From: Syngnathus acus
Lineage: Eukaryota > Chordata > Actinopteri > Syngnathiformes > Syngnathidae
Reading direction: 5' to 3'
Length of the DNA: 64,000 nucleotides
NCBI RefSeq assembly: GCF_901709675.1
Contig: NC_051089.1
Coordinates: 16,049,976-16,113,975 of the forward strand
Made by a program: the position numbers and the translations under genes. Under the pieces are notes generated by a model, which had not been told where the DNA came from, made no database searches, and saw only the letters and a list, made by a program, of their open reading frames with translations. Shown here one piece after another: positions 1 to 10,165 of the stretch. The first letter of the stretch is position 1. Each line of letters begins with the position of its first letter.

Positions 1-72
1 CGATGACTGCTGGGATAGGCTCCAGCACGTCCGTGACCCCCGTGGGGACAAGCGGTATAGTAGATGGATGGA
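1..72 (+). mobile_element. SINE 3' end fragment
   Basis: The sequence starts inside the 3' half of the dispersed SINE seen in full at 9588-9928. It has the same 'gctgggataggctccagca' block, the 'cccgtggggacaagcgg' block and a GGAT-type tail. The rest of this copy lies off the left edge. Confidence 0.8.
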
Positions 73-664
73 TAAACTCCACACAAGTCACACATGTATT
101 ACACAAATACAGGAGGAAAACAACTGTCAACCTTACTGCGAGAATGAATGGATGCTTTATTTTTTTTATGCAGTCCAGTACTTCTGTTAAGTAGTACACC
201 ACAGGCGTTAAAACTGGGAGGGGGGAAATTGCATCTTATAGTACCAATAAATGATAATGTCAATATAAAGTAGACAGAAAAAAATCATCTTCACACATTC
301 AAAATATTCTGTTCTTAGTTGGTTGATATGTTATTAGGTGAAATGATCATTTTACAGCTCTATTACCAGAACGAGCAACCAACTTTGGAGCGCTTAAAAG
401 GTCAACAGTAAACTGAATCTTGGAATGAAACCGGAAATGGAGGCGAAACTGAAAAGCCACATAATAGGATTAGTATGCATACATTTTATGGTGTCCTGCA
501 AGATTTAATTAATGTAACACACAACCCTGTTTTGTTGATGGAGGAAAACCATTAACATTGCTGATAATTTCCATTAATGTAGGCTTAAAAAAAAAATAAT
601 AATAATAAAATTAGGATGCTGTAGTGCAAATGTTTGATCATGATTCCGTGCCAGGAATTATTAC

Positions 665-760
665 CTGTTCCAGCAAGTAGACGAGCTGATCTCTGGCCAG
701 TCTCTTGAGCAGAGTGAAGTCAGGAAGCTCCGGGCAATCTGTCCTGGCACTGGAAGCCAT
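665..760 (-). CDS. vps33b: VPS33B first coding exon (partial gene)
   Basis: This is one coding exon of 32 codons on the minus strand, with ATG at 760-758 and a GTAA donor directly below 665. It contains the block [20 protein letters not shown] and ends LLEQ. That matches the N-terminus of vertebrate VPS33B, whose first 32 residues are also encoded before an intron. VPS33B is a Sec1/Munc18-family protein that works with VIPAS39 in late endosome, lysosome and alpha-granule trafficking. No second exon is visible between 1 and 664, so the gene continues to the left. It is divergent from HDDC3, with start codons 1.2 kb apart. The match is from recalled family sequence, but exon length, frame and donor all agree. 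Confidence 0.88.
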
Positions 761-1479
761 GCTGCCGAACCAAATCTGCACCCGTATCCACTCACTTAGT
801 ATACACATATAGTAGACATTACACCCACCAAAAATATAAAGCGCATCTTTTGATTTTAATGAAGACGCAGAGTAGACTAACCTCTGAGCAGAGGCTTCAA
901 CCCCACTCTTTGCTAGCTAAATCAGCTTAATGCTAAAAACACAGTCTTTCGATCGTACACAAACTGTGGGCAATAAGATCATGATATCAACGCGGTAGTA
1001 TTCAACTACTGAGGTTGTGATTACAAATTGAAAAAACACAATCTGAGAGAGTTTGGAATGACAACAGTGATCATTTTGTAATATTGACAGCCGTCAGGGA
1101 TGGGTCTTTTTCTTCTTCCTAGTTGCTTGCTGCCAAGACTCTTTTGAAATTACTCGATACCGCCACCTGTTGACAAATATGTGTGCCAACACTGCCTGAA
1201 AGGGTTATTTTAACTTGGAAATTTCAAAAACAACCTAAATCCAGTCTGTAGTGACTCCTGCCCCTATGATTAGATCATTTAACATCACATTTCTCTTTCT
1301 ACCTTAGACTATCTAAAAAGATACCTTCTGACCACATACCTATCCCATTGATTAAAACATTTTGGTGTTATCTAGCTAGAATGATTAATTTACTAGTTGT
1401 TGAGAGTAAACATGTGTTTTGTGTGAATTATGACAGGGAACTGCTGACGGACATGTGCCACAACAAATATTAAATAACT

Positions 1480-1480
<1 letters not shown>

Positions 1481-1529
<49 letters not shown>
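1481..1529. repeat. (ATT)n microsatellite
   Basis: About 16 uninterrupted ATT units abut the SINE fragment that begins at 1530. This is the kind of tract that often grows beside retroelement ends. Confidence 0.95.
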
Positions 1530-1630
1530 GCGATTGGCTGGCAACCAGTTCAGGGTGTCTCCCGCCTACTGCCCAATTACTGCTGGGCTAGGTTCCACCA
1601 CGCCCGCGACAAGATGTATAGAACATTGAT
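1530..1630 (+). mobile_element. SINE 3' half, diverged
   Basis: The block 'gattggctggcaaccagttc' and the following 'ctcccgcctactgcccaatt' match the 3' half of the full-length SINE at 9588-9928. The copy is 5'-truncated and ends near 'acattgatgga', a decayed version of the GGAT tail. Confidence 0.85.
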
Positions 1631-1952
1631 GGATTATTATTATTGTAAACAACGGAAACAACAAGTTGGCACGCTATAGTTTATAGTAGTATTTGAATTA
1701 CTGAGACAAATTCATTCATTTACAACTTTGCATTGGAATCATACCGCACATAACTTGAACACAACATGTTGTTACAGAGGATGGAAAAACAAGTACCAAC
1801 CTGAAGGAACGCATCCTCCTAGTGGGTGTTTCCCATCGGATACCGATGAAAACGAACAGTTGCACTGTTGCACAAACTCAAACAGAAGGTGCGAACTCAA
1901 AGATTTAGGAGTGTCCAGACGCGCTTGACTTGCATTGCATAAACGGTACGTC

Positions 1953-3429
1953 ATGAATGTGGACACCGTGTTGTTGGTAGAGACGGTTAATTTCGCCGCT
2001 GAAAAGCATCGAAAGCAGCGTCGTAAAGACCCAGAACAAACTCCCTATATTAATCACCCGATCGGTAAGTGGCGCTTTGCTCTGCAATAAGGAAAAATAA
2101 GAAATACTGTAATGTCAATCAAACATGGTTCCTCACTTGCATGTTTATATGACAAGTGAAAGCAAAGTAAAGTAGCCTAAATATTACAGGCCAAGTTGAG
2201 TGAAAACTTTTTTTCTTGTCATTTTTATAATACGTTTTGTTATTTCCAGTGCATCAGCATTAATGAATAATTATTTTGAAATTAATGTTGGAGCTTGAAA
2301 AAAAATACCGACTCAATCAAATACATCATGCAAAACACTGTATAGGAATTCCGTAATTTGACAGTTAATTCCCTATGCCCGATTTATTCTGTGATTATCC
2401 TTGGTGAACATATACTCGACTGTTTCACTGTTACCAGTTGATGCCTCTATTTTTCTATTCCAACACATTTGTTATGTTTTATGTTATGTTATGTTACCAT
2501 CCGTAGATTGAAATAAAAAATCCATTATAAGTAAAATTTATTAGAATAACAAAACATAGATAACACATAACATATATATCCCTCCCCCATTACGGTACTC
2601 CCTCTGCTCTGTGTTTCTACTCTTAAGGAGTAGCAAGGATTCTCAGCCATGAAGGTGACATCACTGACATTGTGGTATTACAAGTATGTTCACTTTAAGT
2701 TGATGCATTCATGTAAATCTCCTCTGTTGTGCCCACTTGTCAATTTATTTTGTATATGTGTTTGTTTGTACCCTTCTTTCTTGGAAGGCTGCTCTTCTTC
2801 ATGACACGTTGGAAGACACAGACACAAAGCCCGAAGAGCTAGAAACAAAGTTTGGACCGATTGTTACTCGCATTGTTCAGGAGGTGACAGACGATAAGGG
2901 TCTGCCCAAACAAGAGCGGAAGCGTCTACAGGTGGAACATGCGCCCCACTGTAGCCACCAAGCCAAACTGGTCAAACTGGCAGACAAATTGTACAACCTC
3001 AGGGATTTGAACCGCTGCACACCCGTCGGTAATCATTTTCATGTCCATATATTTTTCATGTCCTTTTTTTTAAATTTAGGATAAATTTGAATTGAATATA
3101 ATTTCAATCAGAACTGAGGCAATTTGTTCCCATCACCAGCATGTCTTAGGTAGATTGTTTTTCTCACAACAAAACAATACAAAAAAAATCTTTGATTTTG
3201 CTTGACTTTGTATGAATAAAAGATAAATTACCACACAAAAACAAAGATTTAAGAAGCCACTAGATACAATCTGATCATCGTGTTTGTAATTTTCTTTTCA
3301 GGTTGGACGGCAGAGCGGGTCCAGCAGTATTTTGTGTGGGCCCGTGATGTTGTAAAAGGCCTGAAAGGTACCAACTCAGTTTTGGAGGGGAAGCTGGAGG
3401 AGTTGTTCAGACAGAGATGTTTGAAATAA
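1953..3429 (+). CDS. hddc3: HDDC3 / MESH1, metazoan SpoT-like HD hydrolase
   Basis: There are four coding exons: 1953-2064, 2628-2683, 2788-3028 and 3302-3429. They give 178 codons plus stop; human HDDC3 has 179. All introns are GT-AG and the phases (1, 0, 1) join cleanly. HDDC3/MESH1 is a small Mn-dependent HD-domain phosphohydrolase that removes pyrophosphate from ppGpp in vitro and acts on NADPH in animal cells. The expected metal and catalytic positions are all present: H35 in YINHP, H61-D62 and E65-D66 in LLHDTLEDT, and D122 in KLADKLYN. The protein therefore looks active. The first ATG is chosen because it starts directly at the conserved N-terminal helix. The stop overlaps an AATAAA signal. 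MFAP1 follows on the same strand after 725 bp. The assignment is very secure; the UTR limits are not known. Confidence 0.96.
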
Positions 3430-3430
3430 A
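3425..3430 (+). terminator. hddc3: HDDC3 poly(A) signal overlapping the stop codon
   Basis: AATAAA occupies 3425-3430 and contains the TAA stop at 3427-3429. T-rich and GT-containing sequence follows within 30 bp, as expected for a cleavage site. If it is used, the 3' UTR would be only about 10-30 nt. A later signal could be used instead. Confidence 0.55.
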
Positions 3431-4154
3431 GTGATTTATTTCCTATACGTGTAGTATGTCTTTATTATTATTGTTTTTTTAGTTAAAGTGCCACTGAGCA
3501 AGAACCATTACCATCGCCCACGTTCCTCGGGGGGGACAATTTCAAAGTCACCTCAATGACATGTTTTCTACAGTTTAATAGAATGTCACCTCGGACATTA
3601 GTAAAGAATGATAATTAAATGTTTAAGTATAGAGATAGTAGTTGAAATTGAGAATATAAAAGCAAAGCCTATTAAGTACATGCACTCCAGATAAGCCTTT
3701 TATGTAATCACTATCAGTGCTTCCATAGCATTGCAGTGCACCGCATTTTTCACTGTGTTTGTAATATTTGGGTTTGATTATGTATTTATCAAGGGGGCCA
3801 CATTGTGTTGTAACTCCAGGGTTAAGTTTTACTTAACATTATGATACAGCAAGAAAACTAAAATGCTATGCTTACTTGACAGCTTGGCCGAAAACGGACT
3901 AACAGAAAATATGAATGGACTATCAACTGGCTGGAAAAAATGATTGTGTGACCCTGGTTCAACATTTGAAGCTGCAGCAGAAGAAGAAGCAAACGAAGAA
4001 GAAGCATTAGACGAAGAAGAAGAGCCTGGCTCCGCCTGTTTTGTGCAGCCGCACTCCAGTGTGCATTCGGATGTTCATTATTTGAACTAGTAGCGCGTTC
4101 CTTTTTCAACGAAATACTACAATTCTCTGAGTTTGGTTAGTCCACGAGGCAGTC
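3431..4154 (+). promoter_or_regulatory. HDDC3-MFAP1 intergenic region
   Basis: This 725-bp gap must hold the HDDC3 3' end and the MFAP1 promoter and 5' UTR. A purine run built of GAAGAA units spans 3978-4025, about 130-180 bp before the MFAP1 start, and may lie in its 5' UTR. No TATA box is evident. No ATG-initiated reading frame through the purine run is convincing. Confidence 0.45.
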
Positions 4155-7100
4155 ATGTCTAACCACGATTCAGCCAACATGAAGCTTCCACCTATACAGT
4201 CCACGGCTGGAGCCGTACCGGTCCGGAATGAGAAAGGTTAGACGTAAATGACTAGCTAAAAGCTTACTAGCTTAGCAATGTAACGCTAACGACAAGGCAA
4301 AACATCAGTCGTGTTCATTCTGATTGTCAATTGTCTTATTGTCAATTTAGTGTCGAGATCAGTTCTGTTCAATCCGATAACAAATGTACTTATTGTCGGT
4401 TTAGTGTTAAAAAAAAAATCTAGATGAATTGTTTAGAACCTATTACATCGTTACAGCACCAATGCATTCCCTGGACAGTGAACTTAATCATAATTTCATG
4501 AATGAATTTAACAAAACACTGATTAACATAAATAAAAAAATCAGGGTTGCAAGTTTACTCTTCAATATGTTGCGCTATTTGCCTTGGTTGTTTCTCCAAT
4601 GCTATTGGGTCTGCCTTGCCATGCCATCAATAATACTTTGAGGGACAATTAAAACTGTTTCTTATTAAAAATTTGCTGTTGACCAATGTAATTTTAATTT
4701 TGAATAGCATCTCATCAATTCTCATTTGAAAATTTCTTTAATTAAACTAATGTGTACACTAAGAAGATTTAGGTTGTGCGTTTACAGCAGTGCATATTGT
4801 CATTGTGGTGCTACCTTTTTGTTTTCTATCAGTTGATACTACTGTAAAAATGTATTTGGAAAACTTTGTACAGTTTGTAATCAGTTTGTATGTTGATTTT
4901 CAGGTGAGCTCTCTATGGAAAAAGTGAAGGTGAAGAGATACGTGTCAGGCAAACGTCCAGACTATGCCCCGATGGAGTCATCAGATGAGGAAGAGGAGGA
5001 TTTTCAATTTGTTAAAAAGGGAAAAGAAATTGAGCCCGAGATTGAACAGGAGGAAGAGGATGTGTCTGACCCACGTTTAAAGCGTTTGCTCAACCGTGTC
5101 TCTGAGGATGTTGAGGAGAGGTATCAACTGTCTCCGTGCTTTTGCCAATCTGATCTCCTCAGAATGACAGTTTGCGCCTGAAAGTTTGACCCCTTTGTTT
5201 CTATCGTTGATCAGGCTCGCCAGACATAGACAAATTGTAGAGCCTGAAGTTGTTGCTGAGAGCAGCGAAGACTCTGATGAAGGGACGTGGCATCCACAAC
5301 ATGAGCGTGAGGAAAGCAGCGAGGATGAAGAAGAGGAAGAGGAAGAAATTGATGATGAGGTTTGCATCAAAATTGAATTTTATACAATTCGATGGCATAT
5401 TATCAATACATTATAATTTTCATTGTGGTGTTCTCATTTTACAGCAGTAATATGATGTGTTAATGTTATAAACTGCTTGCCTTGCACTATTCTGCCCAAC
5501 CAACAATGTAAAAGCACATTATCAAGTGGAAGAAGGCACACTGAGTTACATTGTATTGTTTTATATTTACGGCCTTAAAGTGTTTTAGTCATGCTTGGTA
5601 TCACCTGTAATTATTCTTTTTCACTGTATATTTTTTGTGCAGGAAATTGAAAGGCGTCGAGGAATGATGCGTCAACGGGCTTTGGAACGCAAGACTGACG
5701 AGATGGAGGTCCTAGAGGTGGAGGAGGAAGGCAAATCAGGGGAGGAATCGGAGTCAGAGTCTGAGTATGAAGAATATACCGATAGTGAAGATGAAGCCGA
5801 GCCCAGACTCAAACCAGTCTTCATTCGCAAGTAAGAGCTGCTTTGATCATGTGTGTACAACTTTGTGCCACATTCTCTTCTTAAACATTCGCAGCTGACT
5901 CTCAAGCCAGAAATGTTTGTTATTTAGTTTGTTGGAATAGTATTTTGTCATCTAAGCAATTCTATCAGGTTTATTAGCTTCTCACAATTCATTTGTTGTG
6001 CCCTGAATATTTTTGCATCTCAGAAAAGACAGAGTTACCGTGGCAGAGCGGGAAGCCGAGCAGCAAAAGCAAAGAGAGCTAGAGGCTGAAGCCAAGAGGA
6101 CGCAGGAGGAGCGCCGACGCTACACACTGAAGATAGTAGAAGAGGAGGCCAAGAAGGAGTTTGAGGAGAATCGGCGCTCCCTGGCTGCACTGGAAGCCCT
6201 CGACACAGATGGCGAAAACGAGGAGGAGGAGTACGAAGCCTGGAAAGTTCGGGAACTGAAACGAATTAAGAAGGACAGAGAAGCTCGAGAAGCGTGAGTA
6301 GAAGCTGACCTTTTATTTATAAAGATGTTTGAATTTGGCAATTTAGGTAAGGGTGTTGCATAAAAGTTTTTTTTTTTTTTTTTTTTTTTTTAAACTTCTG
6401 AAACATCGCTTGAAGAACAATACTACAGCCTTGACTAATTTGGTAATAGAAATGGTTTGTGTTGGCAGCATGGAGAAGGAAAAGTCAGATATTGAGAGAT
6501 TCCGTAACATGAAGGATGAGGAGCGCAGGGCAGAGCTTCGCAACAATGGCAAAGTCATCACCAACAAAGCATCTAAAGGCAAATACAAGTTCCTTCAGAA
6601 GTACTACCATAGAGGCGCCTTTTTCTTGGTGAGTTGCTACACGGGTACACTGTTGGGCACGTTGTTTATAGTCACTGCAATCTGGTATGGGGGCATTGAC
6701 TTGATTTTTGTACATTTTGTTGGTCACATAAATAGCAGGTAATGTAACTGTAAATGTAATGATTTGTGTTGCAGAATGAGGAGGATGAAGTGTACAAGCG
6801 AGACTTCAGTGCACCCACGCTGGAGGATCACTTCAATAAAACCATCCTGCCCAAAGTCATGCAGGTCAGAAACAATATGTACACTTCCTTAGTCAAGTTG
6901 AAAAGTGTTTGTGATGCAGGGAACATGTTACTGCAGCATCCAAAACAAAGACTCCACCAAAGTCAAATTTGGCCTATGAAGAATGTACAACTATGTTGTG
7001 TTGATGTTAACAATCACACGTTTCCTTTTTTGACATTTTTCATCCCAATAAGGTTAAAAACTTTGGGCGGTCTGGACGTACCAAGTATACTCACCTGGTG

Positions 7101-7232
7101 GATCAGGACACCACGTCGTTTGACTCTGCGTGGGCTCAGGAAAGTGCTCAGAACAACAAGTTCTTTAAGCAGAAGGCAGCAGGAGTAAGAGATGTGTTTG
7201 ACAGACCCACGGTAAAGAGGAAGAAGACATAA
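4155..7232 (+). CDS. mfap1: MFAP1, spliceosomal B-complex protein
   Basis: There are eight coding exons: 4155-4236, 4904-5120, 5215-5359, 5643-5830, 6024-6293, 6469-6628, 6775-6864 and 7053-7232. They give 443 codons plus stop; human MFAP1 has 439. Despite its name (microfibril-associated protein 1), this is a nuclear factor of the precatalytic spliceosome B complex that works with PRPF38A. The N-terminus carries [15 protein letters not shown] and [20 protein letters not shown]. Long acidic runs (exons 2-4) and a charged helical region with KLKPVFIRK-like and [18 protein letters not shown] blocks follow. The conserved C-terminal core has [33 protein letters not shown] and [14 protein letters not shown], ending in a basic KRKKT-type tail. 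The exon 3 donor (GTTTGC) and exon 1 donor (GTTAGA) are weak, but phase and homology leave no better choice. Its 3' end converges on HYPK. Confidence 0.97.
6367..6391 (+). repeat. T25 homopolymer in MFAP1 intron 5
   Basis: A run of 25 T lies about 78 bp upstream of the exon 6 acceptor at 6469. It is a length-variable tract close to, but not part of, the polypyrimidine tract of that acceptor. Confidence 0.9.
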
Positions 7233-7552
7233 ATTTGTGTCATCAATGCACTCAACCCTTGCTAGGACTTTGAAATAGAAAACAGATTCGGTTTGGATTG
7301 TTTCAGTCCATCTTAAAAGACTGCAGACATAATTTGTGAGGTTTGAAAATGGATGTCATCTTTGCTCTCTCCTGTATTTTGACCAATGATATGTTCATTG
7401 TCCCAGATGAGATAAACGGTGGGACATCAACAAAACATGTAATGCATTTCTCAAAGCTCTTTGGGGGCTAGTTATTGTCAAGATGTAAGGTAATTTTGTA
7501 CATATTCGCCATGGTATGACCATATTTGTGACAGGTTGATTTCTTTTTGTAA

Positions 7553-7558
7553 AATAAA
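7553..7558 (+). terminator. mfap1: MFAP1 poly(A) signal
   Basis: AATAAA lies about 320 bp after the MFAP1 stop, within AT-rich sequence and before the convergent HYPK 3' end. It is the only canonical signal seen in this interval on this strand. Confidence 0.75.
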
Positions 7559-7644
7559 ACTTGTATTTTCAGAATTTTAAGAACGCAAAAGTATAGTATT
7601 CTCTAAATATTAACAAACACACAGACAATAGGTTTTCAAAATAC

Positions 7645-7650
7645 TTTATT
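7645..7650 (-). terminator. hypk: HYPK poly(A) signal
   Basis: TTTATT on the plus strand reads AATAAA on the minus strand, about 95 bp beyond the HYPK stop codon. The HYPK 3' UTR would be short and would end within about 90 bp of the MFAP1 signal. Confidence 0.75.
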
Positions 7651-7745
7651 GTAAAAAGTTTGCCCCCTCATGACACCGCAACATTAATTTGAGTGAAATT
7701 GGTCAGAACAACGATGATGAGAGTTCTCTGCATGCATACACGTGT

Positions 7746-9256
7746 TCAGCTGGTCAGAGCCACAAGCGCTTCCACCACGTTGCCCATGTGCTCCCTCAGA
7801 CTGCGCTCTGCTGAGACCCTCGAAATTTCCATCTCTGACATCTGAGCAAAGCACAAACATCGCCAAACACACTGCTTTAGTCCCAAGGGATCAACTATTT
7901 GGAAAATTCAAACATACGAGTGCTCAGAACATCACCTGTCCAAAATTGTTTTGAAATCACATTTATTTTTGCGCTCTCTACATTTTAGATGTTTATACCC
8001 AAGTACTAAGATTGAGCTTTGAAATGTCAATTTTTATATCCATTAGGGTTAACAATTAAAGAGCCGTCCATTTGCGTCATTGCTTTACAATTGATTGGAA
8101 TTTGTATATATTCCTGAAGGCGTTTGGAAGAACTTTTCACCCTTTTACTTTTACAGGAAACATGTCACCAAACTCTTTCATACCAAAAACAGTGCTGAAA
8201 TCAGTTAGGCTCCTTTTATTAACACTGGTTAAATGTTGTAATTCATGGCAGTTTCATGTGTGTTAGTTAAGAGCTCAACACTTGCATACGTAAATCTTAA
8301 CAAGCTCACAAAGACAATTTGGAATACGTACTGGAAATACCAACATACTTACAATTAACTCCACATCCTCTTTCTTGATAGTGACTTTGGCCAACTCCCT
8401 TTCTCTGAAATAATAATTAAAAAAAGACAATAAAATCACCTACTCAGGTAAAAAACAAAACATTTATATTCACTTTATTCCTACGCCCTATTAGTCCTTT
8501 GAGAGAAACTAGCATTTTATTTCAATGGCAACTTTTACTGCAGATCTAACTTTACACTCTGTGGCTTCTGATAAGATGAATCTGAAAAGCTGCGAGGTGT
8601 ATCAGTACCTACACAATAATAAAGTTGGTGTTTCTGTAAATCCTGAAATGATACATTGAAAGTTCCAAACATTTTTATATCTAAGACCTTACCTCTCAAT
8701 TTTAGCTTTCTGTTCTCGTGATCTTCTGTCTCCAATTACTGTCATGGCCTGGGGGAAAAAACATATATAAACATACATTTTCCATTGTCAAAAACAAGGG
8801 CTGCGGTTCTGAAATAGGTTGAGCACTACCAATTTGGAGAGCGTGATATTAAAAATACAGCACATTTTGCAGTACAATTTTAAGGTATAGTTATGAAATC
8901 CAGACACGCTTTCTGTTCATTTTCAATGGGTGCTTTAGCTAATTGGTACAATCTTATCATGTTCAATGTATATGACACGTTTATCCCACAGTTAAGGCAT
9001 CATTCATTTTAATCCCAGGACCGCGACAATCACGATGCAGTCAGCAGTAGCCGCATGTTAGTTAGAAATCGTCAACAGGAGCAGGTTCTTTTACCGTTTG
9101 TAAATCGGAACTGGATATTTCCTTCTCCTCCGCATAATCAGTGACCCTCTCCAAATCGGCGGCACCGCTGTCATGTTTACGAGGCTTTTCTGCCGGCTTC
9201 CCAGTGCAGTTTTCGTCAGCTTCCAGGTCCAAATCGACATCTCCCTCAGTCGCCAT
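7746..9256 (-). CDS. hypk: HYPK, huntingtin-interacting protein K
   Basis: In transcript order the exons are 9256-9095, 8748-8693, 8404-8353 and 7841-7746. They give 121 codons plus stop, the same length as human HYPK. HYPK is a small ribosome-associated chaperone-like protein that binds and regulates the NatA N-terminal acetyltransferase (NAA10/NAA15) and suppresses huntingtin aggregation. The sequence begins MATEGDVDLDLEADE, followed by the invariant block KPRKHDSGAADLERVTDYAE. A charged helix (GDRRSREQKAK, then ELAKVTIKKEDVELI) leads to the C-terminal UBA-like domain, which includes SAERSLREHMGNVVEALVAL. All splice sites are GT-AG and in phase. It is tail to tail with MFAP1 and divergent from SERINC4, the same three-gene order as in human 15q15.3. 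I saw no SERF2 copy, the usual upstream neighbour in mammals. Confidence 0.97.
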
Positions 9257-9587
9257 GTTTGCAAGGAGTGACGCTGGGAAACTCTTCTTCTTTTTCGGGT
9301 ATATTAGCCATGCTGTGATTTACCGACCTCTAGAGGTGTTTTTTGTAATTGCAACTTTACCCACCACACGTCTGTTGGTACCCTACTAGTCTGTCAAACT
9401 TGTGACAAACTTGTTCCGCCTCTAGATGGTGATCTTTCTTTAAAGATAAACGCTAGTGCAACGGAGATGTACTATATTATATTTCTAAAGGAATAAAATA
9501 TTACGCGTTTCATGGAGCTTAGTTTGTCCATCAAAAGATTTTTCATTATAGTTTAGTTTTTTAAATGTATTTCTTATTTCAGTTTTA

Positions 9588-9928
9588 AGGGTGGCTAGGT
9601 AGCGCACTGCCTCACAGTTTAGAGGGTGTGGGTTCGATTCCACCTCCAGCCCTCCCTGTGTGGAGTTTGCATGCTCTCCCCGTGCCTGCGTGGGTTTTCT
9701 CCGGGCACTCCGGTTTCCTCCCACATTCCAAAAACAAGCATGGTAGACTGATTGAGCACTCCAAATTGCCCCTAGGCGTGGGTGCAGATGGTTGTGTTTC
9801 TCTGTGTGTCCTGCGATTGGCTGGCAACCGGTTCAGGGTGTCCCCCGCCTACTGCCCGATGACTGCTGGGATAGACTCCAGCACCCCCGTGACCCCCGTG
9901 GGGACAAGCGGCATAGAAAATGGATGGA
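9588..9928 (+). mobile_element. Full-length tRNA-headed SINE with 13-bp target duplication
   Basis: The element is 341 bp. It has a tRNA-like head with an A-box-like 'tggctaggtagc' (9592-9603) and an exact B-box match 'ggttcgattcc' (9631-9641). A conserved body (short block 'ctgtgtggagtttgcatg') leads to a 'cccccgcctactgcccgatg' block and a GGAT-type tail. The 13-bp repeat 'tatttcagtttta' is found at 9575-9587 and again at 9929-9941. This shows insertion by target-primed reverse transcription. At least nine further complete or partial copies occur in this window. Confidence 0.92.
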
Positions 9929-10008
9929 TATTTCAGTTTTATTTGCAGATTAGATTTACACAGCAACACAGAGGCTGAAATCAAATTTGACCAAATTACG
10001 TCAGTCCG

Positions 10009-10165
10009 TCCTTCCTTCCTTCCTTCCTTCCTTCCTTCCTTCCTTCCTTCCTTCCTTCCTTCCTTCCTTCCTTCCTTCCTTCCTTCCTTCCTTCCTTGCT
10101 TGCTTGCTTCCTTGCTTCCTTGCTTCCTTCCTTCCTTCCTCTGTCCGTCCATCCGTCCATCCTTC
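10009..10165 (+). repeat. (CCTT)n microsatellite with CTTG and CCGT variants
   Basis: About 90 bp of clean CCTT repeats are followed by interrupted units (ccttgctt, then ccgtccat). Both strands are open in several frames because the period is 4. These are not genes. Confidence 0.95.

Larger units (their letters stand above)
761..1952. other. Shared upstream region of VPS33B and HDDC3
   Basis: About 1.2 kb separates the two divergent start codons and should hold both promoters and 5' UTRs. I see no convincing TATA box or CpG-island core. The sequence is AT-rich and interrupted by an (ATT)n tract and a SINE fragment, which suggests that core promoter elements lie close to each gene. Confidence 0.5.

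Noticed and set aside
3858-4109. Leu/Gln-rich frame on the minus strand and a Glu-rich frame on the plus strand
   Set aside because: Both come from the GAAGAA purine tract before MFAP1. The plus frame has no ATG, and neither resembles a known protein.
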